From the NCBI GenBank assembly GCA_904066235.2, contig CAJFCV020000001.1:9300001-9364000 (forward strand): DNA of 64,000 nt, in the 5' to 3' direction. The position numbers were made by a program, and so were the translations under genes. Below the pieces are notes generated by a model. The model saw only the letters and a list, made by a program, of their open reading frames with translations. It was not told the DNA's origin and ran no database searches. This stretch comes from Bursaphelenchus xylophilus (taxonomy: Eukaryota > Nematoda > Chromadorea > Rhabditida > Aphelenchoididae). How positions within the stretch are numbered: position 1 is the first letter of the stretch; each line of letters starts with the position of its first letter. Below are positions 39,201 to 51,720 of this stretch, one piece after another.

Positions 39201-42200
39201 AAAAAAGCTGAAACTTGCCATGCTAAATTCTCAGGCGATTAGCTTTCGACTGGTGTATGTCTTGTCAATTCACTCTGTCATCACTAATTCACTTTTTTTT
39301 AAACCGGTGTCTAGTATAATATCAGAGTTTTTCGCCCAGTGTCGGCGCAATTTGATTCCAAAAAAGCTGAAACTTGCCATGCTAAAATCTCAGGCGATTA
39401 GCTTTCGAATGGTGTATGTCTTGTCAATTCACTCCGTCATCACTAATTCACTTTTTTTTTTAAACCGGTGTCTAGTATAATATAAGAGTTTTTCGCCCAG
39501 TGTCGGCGCAATTTGATTCCAAAAAAGCTGAAACTTGCCACGCTAAATTCTCAGGCGACTAGCTTTCCAATGGTGTATGTCTTGTCAATTCGCTCCGTCA
39601 TCACTAATTCACTTTTTTTTTTAAACCGGTGTCTAGTATAATATCAGAGTTTTTCGCCCAGTGTCGGCGTAATTTGATTCCAAAAAAGCTGAAACTTGCC
39701 TTGCTAAAATCTCAGGCGATTAGCTTTCGAATGGTGTATGTCTTGTCAATTCGCTCCGTCATCACTAATTCACTTTTTTTTTAAACCGGTGTCTAGTATA
39801 ATATCAGAGTTTTTCGCCCAGTGTCGGCGCAATTTGATTGCAAAAGAGCTGAAACTTGCCGTGCTAAAATCTCAGGCGATTAGCTTTCGAATGGTGTATG
39901 TCTTGTCAATTCACTCCGTCATCACTAATTCACTTTTTTTTTTAAACCGGTGTCTAGTATAATATAAGAGTTTTTCGCCCAGTGTCGGCGCAATTTGATT
40001 CCAAAAAAGCTGAAACTTGCCATGCTAAATTCTCAGGCGATTAGCTTTCGAATGGTGTATGTCTATTCAATTCGCTCCGTCATCACTAATTCACTTTTTT
40101 TTTTAAACCGGTGTCTAGTATAATATCAGAGTTTTTCGCCCAGTGTCGGCGCAATTTGATTGCAAAAGAGCTGAAACTTGCCACGCTAAAATCTCAGGCG
40201 ATTAGCTTTCCAATGGTGTATGTCTTGTCAATTCACTCCGTCATCACTAATTCACTTTTTTTAAACCGGTGTCTAGTATAATACCAGAGTTTTTCGCCCA
40301 GTGTCGGCGCAATTTGATTGCAAAAGAGCTGAAACTTGCCATGCTAAAATCTCAGGCGATTAGCTTTGGAATGGTGTATGTCTTCTCAATTCGCTCCGTC
40401 ATCACTAATTCACTTTTTTTTTTAAACCGGTGTCTAGTATAATATCAGAGTTTTTCGCCCAGTGTCGGCGTAATTTGATTCCAAAAAAGCTGAAACTTGC
40501 CTTGCTAAAATCTCAGGCGATTAGCTTTCCAATGGTGTATGTCTTGTCAATTCACTCCGTCATCACTAATTCACTTTTTTTTAAACCGGTGTCTAGTATA
40601 ATACCAGAGTTTTTCGCCCAGTGTCGGCGCAATTTGATTGCAAAAGAGCTGAAACTTGCCATGCTAAAATCCCAGGCGATTAGCTTTCGAATGGTGTATG
40701 TCTTGTCAATTCACTCCGTCATCACTAATTCACTTTTTTTAAACCGGTGTCTAGTATAATATCACAGTTTTTCGCCCAGTGTCGGCGTAATTTGATTCCA
40801 AAAAAGCTGAAACTTGCCTTGCTAAAATCTCAGGCGATTAGCTTTCGAATGGTGTATGTCTTGTCAATTCGCTCCGTCATCACTAATTCACTTTTTTTTA
40901 AACCGGTGTCTAGTATAATATCAGAGTTTTTCGCCCAGTGTCGGCGCAATTTGATTGCAAAAGAGCTGAAACTTGCCATGCTAAAATCTCAGGCGATTAG
41001 CTTTCGAATGGTGTATGTCTTGTCAATTCACTCCGTCATCACTAATTCACTTTTTTTAAACCGGTGTCTAGTATAATACCAGAGTTTTTCGCCCAGTGTC
41101 GGCGCAATTTGATTGCAAAAGAGCTGAAACTTGCCATGCTAAAATCTCAGGCGATTAGCTTTCGAATGGTGTATGTCTTGTCAATTCACTCCGTCATCAC
41201 TAATTCACTTTTTTTTAAACCGGTGTCTAGTATAATATCAGAGTTTTTCGCCCAGTGTCGGCGCAATTTGATTGCAAAAGAGCTGAAACTTGCCATGCTA
41301 AAATCTCAGGCGATTAGCTTTCGAATGGTGTATGTCTTGTCAATTCACTCCGTCATCACTAATTCACTTTTTTTTAAACCGGTGTCTAGTATAATACCAG
41401 AGTTTTTCGCCCAGTGTCGGCGCAATTTGATTGCAAAAGAGCTGAAACTTGCCACGCTAAAATCTCAGGCGATTAGCTTTCGAATGGTGTATGTCTTGTC
41501 AATTCACTCCGTCATCACTAATTCACTTTTTTTAAAACCGGTGTCTAGTATAATATAAGAGTTTTTCGCCCAGTGTCGGCGCAATTTGATTCCAAAAAAG
41601 CTGAAACTTGCCATGCTAAATTCTCAGGCGATTAGCTTTCCAATGGTGTATGTCTTGTCAATTCACTCCGTCATCACTAATTCACTTTTTTTTAAACCGG
41701 TGTCTAGTATAATATAAGAGTTTTTCGCCCAGTGTCGGCGCAATTTGATTGCAAAAGAGCTGAAACTTGCCATGCTAAAATCTCAGGCGATCAGCTTTCG
41801 AATGGTGTATGTCTTGTCAATTCACTCCGTCATCACTAATTCACTTTTTTTAAACCGGTGTCTAGTATAATATAAGAGTTTTTCGCCCAGTGTCGGCGCA
41901 ATTTGATTCCAAAAAAGCTGAAACTTGCCATGCTAAAATCTCAGGCGATTAGCTTTCGAATGGTGTATGTCTTGTCAATTCACTCCGTCATCACTAATTC
42001 ACTTTTTTTTAAACCGGTGTCTAGTATAATATAAGAGTTTTTCGCCCAGTGTCGGCGCAATTTGATTCCAAAAAAGCTGAAACTTGCCATGCTAAATTCT
42101 CAGGCGATTAGCTTTCCAATGGTGTATGTCTTGTCAATTCGCTCCGTCATCACTAATTCACTTTTTTTTAAACCGGTGTCTAGTATAATATCAGAGTTTT

Positions 42201-45200
42201 TCGCCCAGTGTCGGCGCAATTTGATTGCAAAAGAGCTGAAACTTGCCACGCTAAAATCTCAGGCGATTAGCTTTCCAATGGTGTATGTCTTGTCAATTCA
42301 CTCCGTCATCACTAATTCACTTTTTTTAAACCGGTGTCTAGTATAATACCAGAGTTTTTCGCCCAGTGTCGGCGCAATTTGATTGCAAAAGAGCTGAAAC
42401 TTGCCATGCTAAAATCCCAGGCGATTAGCTTTCGAATGGTGTATGTCTTGTCAATTCATTCCGTCATCACTAATTCACTTTTTTTTTAAACCGGTGTCTA
42501 GTATAATGTCACAGTTTTTCGCCCAGTGTCGGCGTAATTTGATTCCAAAAAAGCTGAAACTTGCCATGCTAAATTCTCAGGCGATTAGCTTTCCAATGGT
42601 GTATGTCTTGTCAATTCACTCTGTCATCACTAATTCACTTTTTTTTTAAACCGGTGTCTAGTATAATATCAGAGTTTTTCGCCCAGTGTCGGCGCAATTT
42701 GATTCCAAAAAAGCTGAAACTTGCCATGCTAAAATCTCAGGCGATTAGCTTTCGAATGGTGTATGTCTTGTCAATTCACTCCGTCATCACTAATTCACTT
42801 TTTTTTAAACCGGTGTCTAGTATAATACCAGAGTTTTTCGCCCAGTGTCGGCGCAATTTGATTGCAAAAGAGCTGAAACTTGCCATGCTAAAATCTCAGG
42901 CGATTAGCTTTCGAATGGTGTATGTCTTGTCAATTCACTCCGTCATCACTAATTCACTTTTTTTTTAAACCGGTGTCTAGTATAATATCAGAGTTTTTCG
43001 CCCAGTGTCGGCGCAATTTGATTGCAAAAGAGCTGAAACTTGCCATGCTAAAATCTCAGGCGATTAGCTTTCGAATGGTGTATGTCTTGTCAATTCACTC
43101 CGTCATCACTAATTCACTTTTTTTAAACCGGTGTCTAGTATAATACCAGAGTTTTTCGCCCAGTGTCGGCGCAATTTGATTGCAAAAGAGCTGAAACTTG
43201 CCGTGCTAAAATCTCAGGCGATTAGCTTTCGAATGGTGTATGTCTTGTCAATTCACTCCGTCATCACTGATTCACTTTTTTTAAAACCGGTGTCTAGTAT
43301 AATATAAGAGTTTTTCGCCCAGTGTCGGCGCAATTTGATTCCAAAAAAGCTGAAACTTGCCATGCTAAATTCTCAGGCGATTAGCTTTCGACTGGTGTAT
43401 GTCTTGTCAATTCACTCTGTCATCACTAATTCACTTTTTTTTAAACCGGTGTCTAGTATAATATCAGAGTTTTTCGCCCAGTGTCGGCGCAATTTGATTC
43501 CAAAAAAGCTGAAACTTGCCATGCTAAAATCTCAGGCGATTAGCTTTCGAATGGTGTATGTCTTGTCAATTCACTCCGTCATCACTAATTCACTTTTTTT
43601 TAAACCGGTGTCTAGTATAATATAAGAGTTTTTCGCCCAGTGTCGGCGCAATTTGATTCCAAAAAAGCTGAAACTTGCCATGCTAAATTCTCAGGCGATT
43701 AGCTTTCCAATGGTGTATGTCTTGTCAATTCGCTCCGTCATCACTAATTCACTTTTTTTTAAACCGGTGTCTAGTATAATATCAGAGTTTTTCGCCCAGT
43801 GTCGGCGCAATTTGATTGCAAAAGAGCTGAAACTTGCCACGCTAAAATTTCAGGCGATTAGCTTTCCAATGGTGTATGTCTTGTCAATTCACTCCGTCAT
43901 CACTAATTCACTTTTTTTAAACCGGTGTCTAGTATAATACCAGAGTTTTTCGCCCAGTGTCGGCGCAATTTGATTGCAAAAGAGCTGAAACTTGCCATGC
44001 TAAAATCCCAGGCGATTAGCTTTCGAATGGTGTATGTCTTGTCAATTCACTCCGTCATCACTAATTCACTTTTTTTTTAAACCGGTGTCTAGTATAATGT
44101 CACAGTTTTTCGCCCAGTGTCGGCGTAATTTGATTCCAAAAAAGCTGAAACTTGCCATGCTAAAATCCCAGGCGATTAGCTTTCGAATGGTGTATGTCTT
44201 GTCAATTCACTCCGTCATCACTAATTCACTTTTTTTTTAAACCGGTGTCTAGTATAATGTCACAGTTTTTCGCCCAGTGTCGGCGTAATTTGATTCCAAA
44301 AAAGCTGAAACTTGCCATGCTAAATTCTCAGGCGATTAGCTTTCGACTGGTGTATGTCTTGTCAATTCACTCTGTCATCACTAATTCACTTTTTTTTAAA
44401 CCGGTGTCTAGTATAATATAAGAGTTTTTCGCCCAGTGTCGGCGCAATTTGATTCCAAAAAAGCTGAAACTTGCCATGCTAAATTCTCAGGCGATTAGCT
44501 TTCGACTGGTGTATGTCTTGTCAATTCACTCTGTCATCACTAATTCACTTTTTTTTAAACCGGTGTCTAGTATAATATCAGAGTTTTTCGCCCAGTGTCG
44601 GCGCAATTTGATTCCAAAAAAGCTGAAACTTGCCATGCTAAAATCTCAGGCGATTAGCTTTCGAATGGTGTATGTCTTGTCAATTCACTCCGTCATCACT
44701 AATTCACTTTTTTTTTAAACCGGTGTCTAGTATAATATAAGAGTTTTTCGCCCAGTGTCGGCGCAATTTGATTCCAAAAAAGCTGAAACTTGCCATGCTA
44801 AATTCTCAGGCGATTAGCTTTCCAATGGTGTATGTCTTGTCAATTCGCTCCGTCATCACTAATTCACTTTTTTTTAAACCGGTGTCTAGTATAATATCAC
44901 AGTTTTTCGCCCAGTGTCGGCGTAATTTGATTCCAAAAAAGCTGAAACTTGCCATGCTAAAATCCCAGGCGATTAGCTTTCGAATGGTGTATGTCTTGTC
45001 AATTCACTCCGTCATCACTAATTCACTTTTTTTTTAAACCGGTGTCTAGTATAATGTCACAGTTTTTCGCCCAGTGTCGGCGTAATTTGATTCCAAAAAA
45101 GCTGAAACTTGCCACGCTAAATTCTCAGGCGATTAGCTTTCGACTGGTGTATGTCTTGTCAATTCACTCTGTCATCACTAATTCACTTTTTTTTTAAACC

Positions 45201-46399
45201 GGTGTCTAGTATAATATAAGAGTTTTTCGCCCAGTGTCGGCGCAATTTGATTCCAAAAAAGCTGAAACTTGCCATGCTAAATTCTCAGGCGATTAGCTTT
45301 CGACTGGTGTATGTCTTGTCAATTCACTCTGTCATCACTAATTCACTTTTTTTTTAAACCGGTGTCTAGTATAATATAAGAGTTTTTCGCCCAGTGTCGG
45401 CGCAATTTGATTCCAAAAAAGCTGAAACTTGCCATGCTAAATTCTCAGGCGATTAGCTTTCCAATGGTGTATGTCTTGTCAATTCGCTCCGTCATCACTA
45501 ATTCACTTTTTTTTAAACCGGTGTCTAGTATAATATAAGAGTTTTTCGCCCAGTGTCGGCGTAATTTGATTCCAAAAAAGCTGAAACTTGCCATGCTAAA
45601 TTCTCAGGCGATTAGCTTTCGACTGGTGTATGTCTTGTCAATTCACTCTGTCATCACTAATTCACTTTTTTTTTAAACCGGTGTCTAGTATAATATAAGA
45701 GTTTTTCGCCCAGTGTCGGCGCAATTTGATTCCAAAAAAGCTGAAACTTGCCATGCTAAATTCTCAGGCGATTAGCTTTCGACTGGTGTATGTCTTGTCA
45801 ATTCACTCTGTCATCACTAATTCACTTTTTTTAAACCGGTGTCTAGTATAATATCAGAGTTTTTCGCCCAGTGTCGGCGCAATTTGATTCCAAAAAAGCT
45901 GAAACTTGCCATGCTAAAATCTCAGGCGATTAGCTTTCGAATGGTGTATGTCTTGTCAATTCACTCCGTCATCACTAATTCACTTTTTTTTTTAAACCGG
46001 TGTCTAGTATAATATAAGAGTTTTTCGCCCAGTGTCGGCGCAATTTGATTCCAAAAAAGCTGAAACTTGCCATGCTAAATTCTCAGGCGATTAGCTTTCC
46101 AATGGTGTATGTCTTGTCAATTCACTCCGTCATCACTAATTCACTTTTTTTTTTAAAGCGGTGTCTAGTATAATATCAGAGTTTTTCGCCCAGTGTCGGC
46201 GCAATTTGATTGCAAAAGAGCTGAAACTTGCCACGCTAAAATCTCAGGCGATTAGCTTTCCAATGGTGTATGTCTTGTCAATTCACTCCGTCATCACTAA
46301 TTCACTTTTTTTTAAACCGGTGTCTAGTATAATACCAGAGTTTTTCGCCCAGTGTCGGCGCAATTTGATTGCAAAAGAGCTGAAACTTGCCATGCTAAA

Positions 46400-48700
46400 A
46401 TCTCAGGCGATTAGCTTTCGAATGGTGTATGTCTTGTCAATTCACTCCGTCATCACTAATTCACTTTTTTTAAACCGGTGTCTAGTATAATACCAGAGTT
46501 TTTCGCCCAGTGTCGGCGCAATTTGATTGCAAAAGAGCTGAAACTTGCCATGCTAAAATCTCAGGCGATCAGCTTTCGAATGGTGTATGTCTTGTCAATT
46601 CACTCCGTCATCACTAATTCACTTTTTTTAAACCGGTGTCTAGTATAATACCAGAGTTTTTCGCCCAGTGTCGGCGCAATTTGATTGCAAAAGAGCTGAA
46701 ACTTGCCATGCTAAAATCTCAGGCGATTAGCTTTCGAATGGTGTATGTCTTGTCAATTCACTCTGTCATCACTAATTCACTTTTTTTAAACCGGTGTCTA
46801 GTATAATATCAGAGTTTTTCGCCCAGTGTCGGCGCAATTTGATTGCAAAAGAGCTGAAACTTGCCATGCTAAAATCTCAGGCGATTAGCTTTCGAATGGT
46901 GTATGTCTTGTCAATTCGCTCCGTCATCACTAATTCACTTTTTTTTTAAACCGGTGTCTAGTATAATATCAGAGTTTTTCGCCCAGTGTCGGCGTAATTT
47001 GATTCCAAAAAAGCTGAAACTTGCCTTGCTAAAATCTCAGGCGATTAGCTTTCGAATGGTGTATGTCTTGTCAATTCACTCCGTCATCACTAATTCACTT
47101 TTTTTAAACCGGTGTCTAGTATAATACCAGAGTTTTTCGCCCAGTGTCGGCGCAATTTGATTCCAAAAAAGCTGAAACTTGCCTTGCTAAAATCTCAGGC
47201 GATTAGCTTTCGAATGGTGTATGTCTTGTCAATTCGCTCCGTCATCACTAATTCACTTTTTTTTAAACCGGTGTCTAGTATAATATCAGAGTTTTTCGCC
47301 CAGTGTCGGCGCAATTTGATTGCAAAAGAGCTGAAACTTGCCTTGCTAAAATCTCAGGCGATTAGCTTTCGAATGGTGTATGTCTTGTCAATTCACTCCG
47401 TCATCACTAATTCACTTTTTTTTAAACCGGTGTCTAGTATAATACCAGAGTTTTTCGCCCAGTGTCGGCGCAATTTGATTGCAAAAGAGCTGAAACTTGC
47501 CATGCTAAAATCTCAGGCGATTAGCTTTCGAATGGTGTATGTCTTGTCAATTCACTCCGTCATCACTAATTCACTTTTTTTTTAAACCGGTGTCTAGTAT
47601 AATATCAGAGTTTTTCGCCCAGTGTCGGCGCAATTTGATTGCAAAAGAGCTGAAACTTGCCATGCTAAAATCACAGGCGATTAGCTTTCGAATGGTGTAT
47701 GTCTTGTCAATTCACTCCGTCATCACTAATTCACTTTTTTTAAACCGGTGTCTAGTATAATACCAGAGTTTTTCGCCCAGTGTCGGCGCAATTTGATTGC
47801 AAAAGAGCTGAAACTTGCCATGCTAAAATCCCAGGCGATTAGCTTTCGAATGGTGTATGTCTTGTCAATTCACTCTGTCATCACTAATTCACTTTTTTTT
47901 TAAACCGGTGTCTAGTATAATATCACAGTTTTTCGCCCAGTGTCGGCGTAATTTGATTCCAAAAAAGCTGAAACTTGCCTTGCTAAAATCTCAGGCGATT
48001 AGCTTTCGAATGGTGTATGTCTTGTCAATTCACTCCGTCATCACTAATTCACTTTTTTTAAAACCGGTGTCTAGTATAATATAAGGGTTTTTCGCCCAGT
48101 GTCGGCGCAATTTGATTCCAAAAAAGCTGAAACTTGCCATGCTAAATTCTCAGGCGATTAGCTTTCGACTGGTGTATGTCTTGTCAATTCACTCTGTCAT
48201 CACTAATTCACTTTTTTTTAAACCGGTGTCTAGTATAATATCAGAGTTTTTCGCCCAGTGTCGGCGCAATTTGATTCCAAAAAAGCTGAAACTTGCCATG
48301 CTAAAATCTCAGGCGATTAGCTTTCGAATGGTGTATGTCTTGTCAATTCACTCCGTCATCACTAATTCACTTTTTTTTTAAACCGGTGTCTAGTATAATA
48401 TAAGAGTTTTTCGCCCAGTGTCGGCGCAATTTGATTCCAAAAAAGCTGAAACTTGCCATGCTAAATTCTCAGGCGATTAGCTTTCCAATGGTGTATGTCT
48501 TGTCAATTCGCTCCGTCATCACTAATTCACTTTTTTTTTAAACCGGTGTCTAGTATAATATCAGAGTTTTTCGCCCAGTGTCGGCGCAATTTGATTGCAA
48601 AAGAGCTGAAACTTGCCACGCTAAAATCTCAGGCGATTAGCTTTCCAATGGTGTATGTCTTGTCAATTCACTCCGTCATCACTAATTCACTTTTTTTTAA
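46400..48700 (+). repeat. Higher-order repeat block R2, copy 1
   Basis: Variant order here is repeated about 3023 bp (19 monomers) downstream: 47857 matches 50880, 48112 matches 51135 and 48495 matches 51519. Even the rare ATATAAGGG base change near 48083 recurs near 51106. Agreement breaks down near 48720, where this copy has ATCACAG and the other AACCAGAG-type sequence. Confidence 0.78.
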
Positions 48701-49422
48701 ACCGGTGTCTAGTATAATATCACAGTTTTTCGCCCAGTGTCGGCGCAATTTGATTCCAAAAAAGCTGAAACTTGCCATGCTAAATTCTCAGGCGATTAGC
48801 TTTCGACTGGTGTATGTCTTGTCAATTCACTCTGTCATCACTAATTCACTTTTTTTTAAACCGGTGTCTAGTATAATATCAGAGTTTTTCGCCCAGTGTC
48901 GGCGCAATTTGATTCCAAAAAAGCTGAAACTTGCCATGCTAAAATCTCAGGCGATTAGCTTTCGAATGGTGTATGTCTTGTCAATTCACTCCGTCATCAC
49001 TAATTCACTTTTTTTTAAACCGGTGTCTAGTATAATATAAGAGTTTTTCGCCCAGTGTCGGCGCAATTTGATTCCAAAAAAGCTGAAACTTGCCATGCTA
49101 AATTCTCAGGCGATTAGCTTTCCAATGGTGTATGTCTTGTCAATTCGCTCCGTCATCACTAATTCACTTTTTTTTTAAACCGGTGTCTAGTATAATATCA
49201 GAGTTTTTCGCCCAGTGTCGGCGCAATTTGATTGCAAAAGAGCTGAAACTTGCCACGCTAAAATCTCAGGCGATTAGCTTTCCAATGGTGTATGTCTTGT
49301 CAATTCACTCCGTCATCACTAATTCACTTTTTTTAAACCGGTGTCTAGTATAATACCAGAGTTTTTCGCCCAGTGTCGGCGCAATTTGATTGCAAAAGAG
49401 CTGAAACTTGCCATGCTAAAAT

Positions 49423-51720
49423 CTCAGGCGATTAGCTTTCGAATGGTGTATGTCTTGTCAATTCACTCCGTCATCACTAATTCACTTTTTTTAAACCGGT
49501 GTCTAGTATAATACCAGAGTTTTTCGCCCAGTGTCGGCGCAATTTGATTGCAAAAGAGCTGAAACTTGCCATGCTAAAATCTCAGGCGATCAGCTTTCGA
49601 ATGGTGTATGTCTTGTCAATTCACTCCGTCATCACTAATTCACTTTTTTTTAAACCGGTGTCTAGTATAATACCAGAGTTTTTCGCCCAGTGTCGGCGCA
49701 ATTTGATTGCAAAAGAGCTGAAACTTGCCATGCTAAAATCTCAGGCGATTAGCTTTCGAATGGTGTATGTCTTGTCAATTCACTCTGTCATCACTAATTC
49801 ACTTTTTTTTAAACCGGTGTCTAGTATAATATCAGAGTTTTTCGCCCAGTGTCGGCGCAATTTGATTGCAAAAGAGCTGAAACTTGCCATGCTAAAATCT
49901 CAGGCGATTAGCTTTCGAATGGTGTATGTCTTGTCAATTCGCTCCGTCATCACTAATTCACTTTTTTTTAAACCGGTGTCTAGTATAATATCAGAGTTTT
50001 TCGCCCAGTGTCGGCGTAATTTGATTCCAAAAAAGCTGAAACTTGCCTTGCTAAAATCTCAGGCGATTAGCTTTCGAATGGTGTATGTCTTGTCAATTCA
50101 CTCCGTCATCACTAATTCACTTTTTTTTAAACCGGTGTCTAGTATAATACCAGAGTTTTTCGCCCAGTGTCGGCGCAATTTGATTCCAAAAAAGCTGAAA
50201 CTTGCCTTGCTAAAATCTCAGGCGATTAGCTTTCGAATGGTGTATGTCTTGTCAATTCGCTCCGTCATCACTAATTCACTTTTTTTTTTAAACCGGTGTC
50301 TAGTATAATATCAGAGTTTTTCGCCCAGTGTCGGCGCAATTTGATTGCAAAAGAGCTGAAACTTGCCTTGCTAAAATCTCAGGCGATTAGCTTTCGAATG
50401 GTGTATGTCTTGTCAATTCACTCCGTCATCACTAATTCACTTTTTTTAAACCGGTGTCTAGTATAATACCAGAGTTTTTCGCCCAGTGTCGGCGCAATTT
50501 GATTGCAAAAGAGCTGAAACTTGCCATGCTAAAATCTCAGGCGATTAGCTTTCGAATGGTGTATGTCTTGTCAATTCACTCCGTCATCACTAATTCACTT
50601 TTTTTTAAACCGGTGTCTAGTATAATATCAGAGTTTTTCGCCCAGTGTCGGCGCAATTTGATTGCAAAAGAGCTGAAACTTGCCATGCTAAAATCACAGG
50701 CGATTAGCTTTCGAATGGTGTATGTCTTGTCAATTCACTCCGTCATCACTAATTCACTTTTTTTAAACCGGTGTCTAGTATAATACCAGAGTTTTTCGCC
50801 CAGTGTCGGCGCAATTTGATTGCAAAAGAGCTGAAACTTGCCATGCTAAAATCCCAGGCGATTAGCTTTCGAATGGTGTATGTCTTGTCAATTCACTCTG
50901 TCATCACTAATTCACTTTTTTTTTAAACCGGTGTCTAGTATAATATCACAGTTTTTCGCCCAGTGTCGGCGTAATTTGATTCCAAAAAAGCTGAAACTTG
51001 CCTTGCTAAAATCTCAGGCGATTAGCTTTCGAATGGTGTATGTCTTGTCAATTCACTCCGTCATCACTAATTCACTTTTTTTAAAACCGGTGTCTAGTAT
51101 AATATAAGGGTTTTTCGCCCAGTGTCGGCGCAATTTGATTCCAAAAAAGCTGAAACTTGCCATGCTAAATTCTCAGGCGATTAGCTTTCGACTGGTGTAT
51201 GTCTTGTCAATTCACTCTGTCATCACTAATTCACTTTTTTTTAAACCGGTGTCTAGTATAATATCAGAGTTTTTCGCCCAGTGTCGGCGCAATTTGATTC
51301 CAAAAAAGCTGAAACTTGCCATGCTAAAATCTCAGGCGATTAGCTTTCGAATGGTGTATGTCTTGTCAATTCACTCCGTCATCACTAATTCACTTTTTTT
51401 TTTAAACCGGTGTCTAGTATAATATAAGAGTTTTTCGCCCAGTGTCGGCGCAATTTGATTCCAAAAAAGCTGAAACTTGCCATGCTAAATTCTCAGGCGA
51501 TTAGCTTTCCAATGGTGTATGTCTTGTCAATTCGCTCCGTCATCACTAATTCACTTTTTTTTTAAACCGGTGTCTAGTATAATATCAGAGTTTTTCGCCC
51601 AGTGTCGGCGCAATTTGATTGCAAAAGAGCTGAAACTTGCCACGCTAAAATCTCAGGCGATTAGCTTTCCAATGGTGTATGTCTTGTCAATTCACTCCGT
51701 CATCACTAATTCACTTTTTT
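49423..51720 (+). repeat. Higher-order repeat block R2, copy 2
   Basis: Second copy of the 3023-bp block. It directly follows copy 1, so the two form a tandem higher-order repeat of about 19 monomers. Confidence 0.78.
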
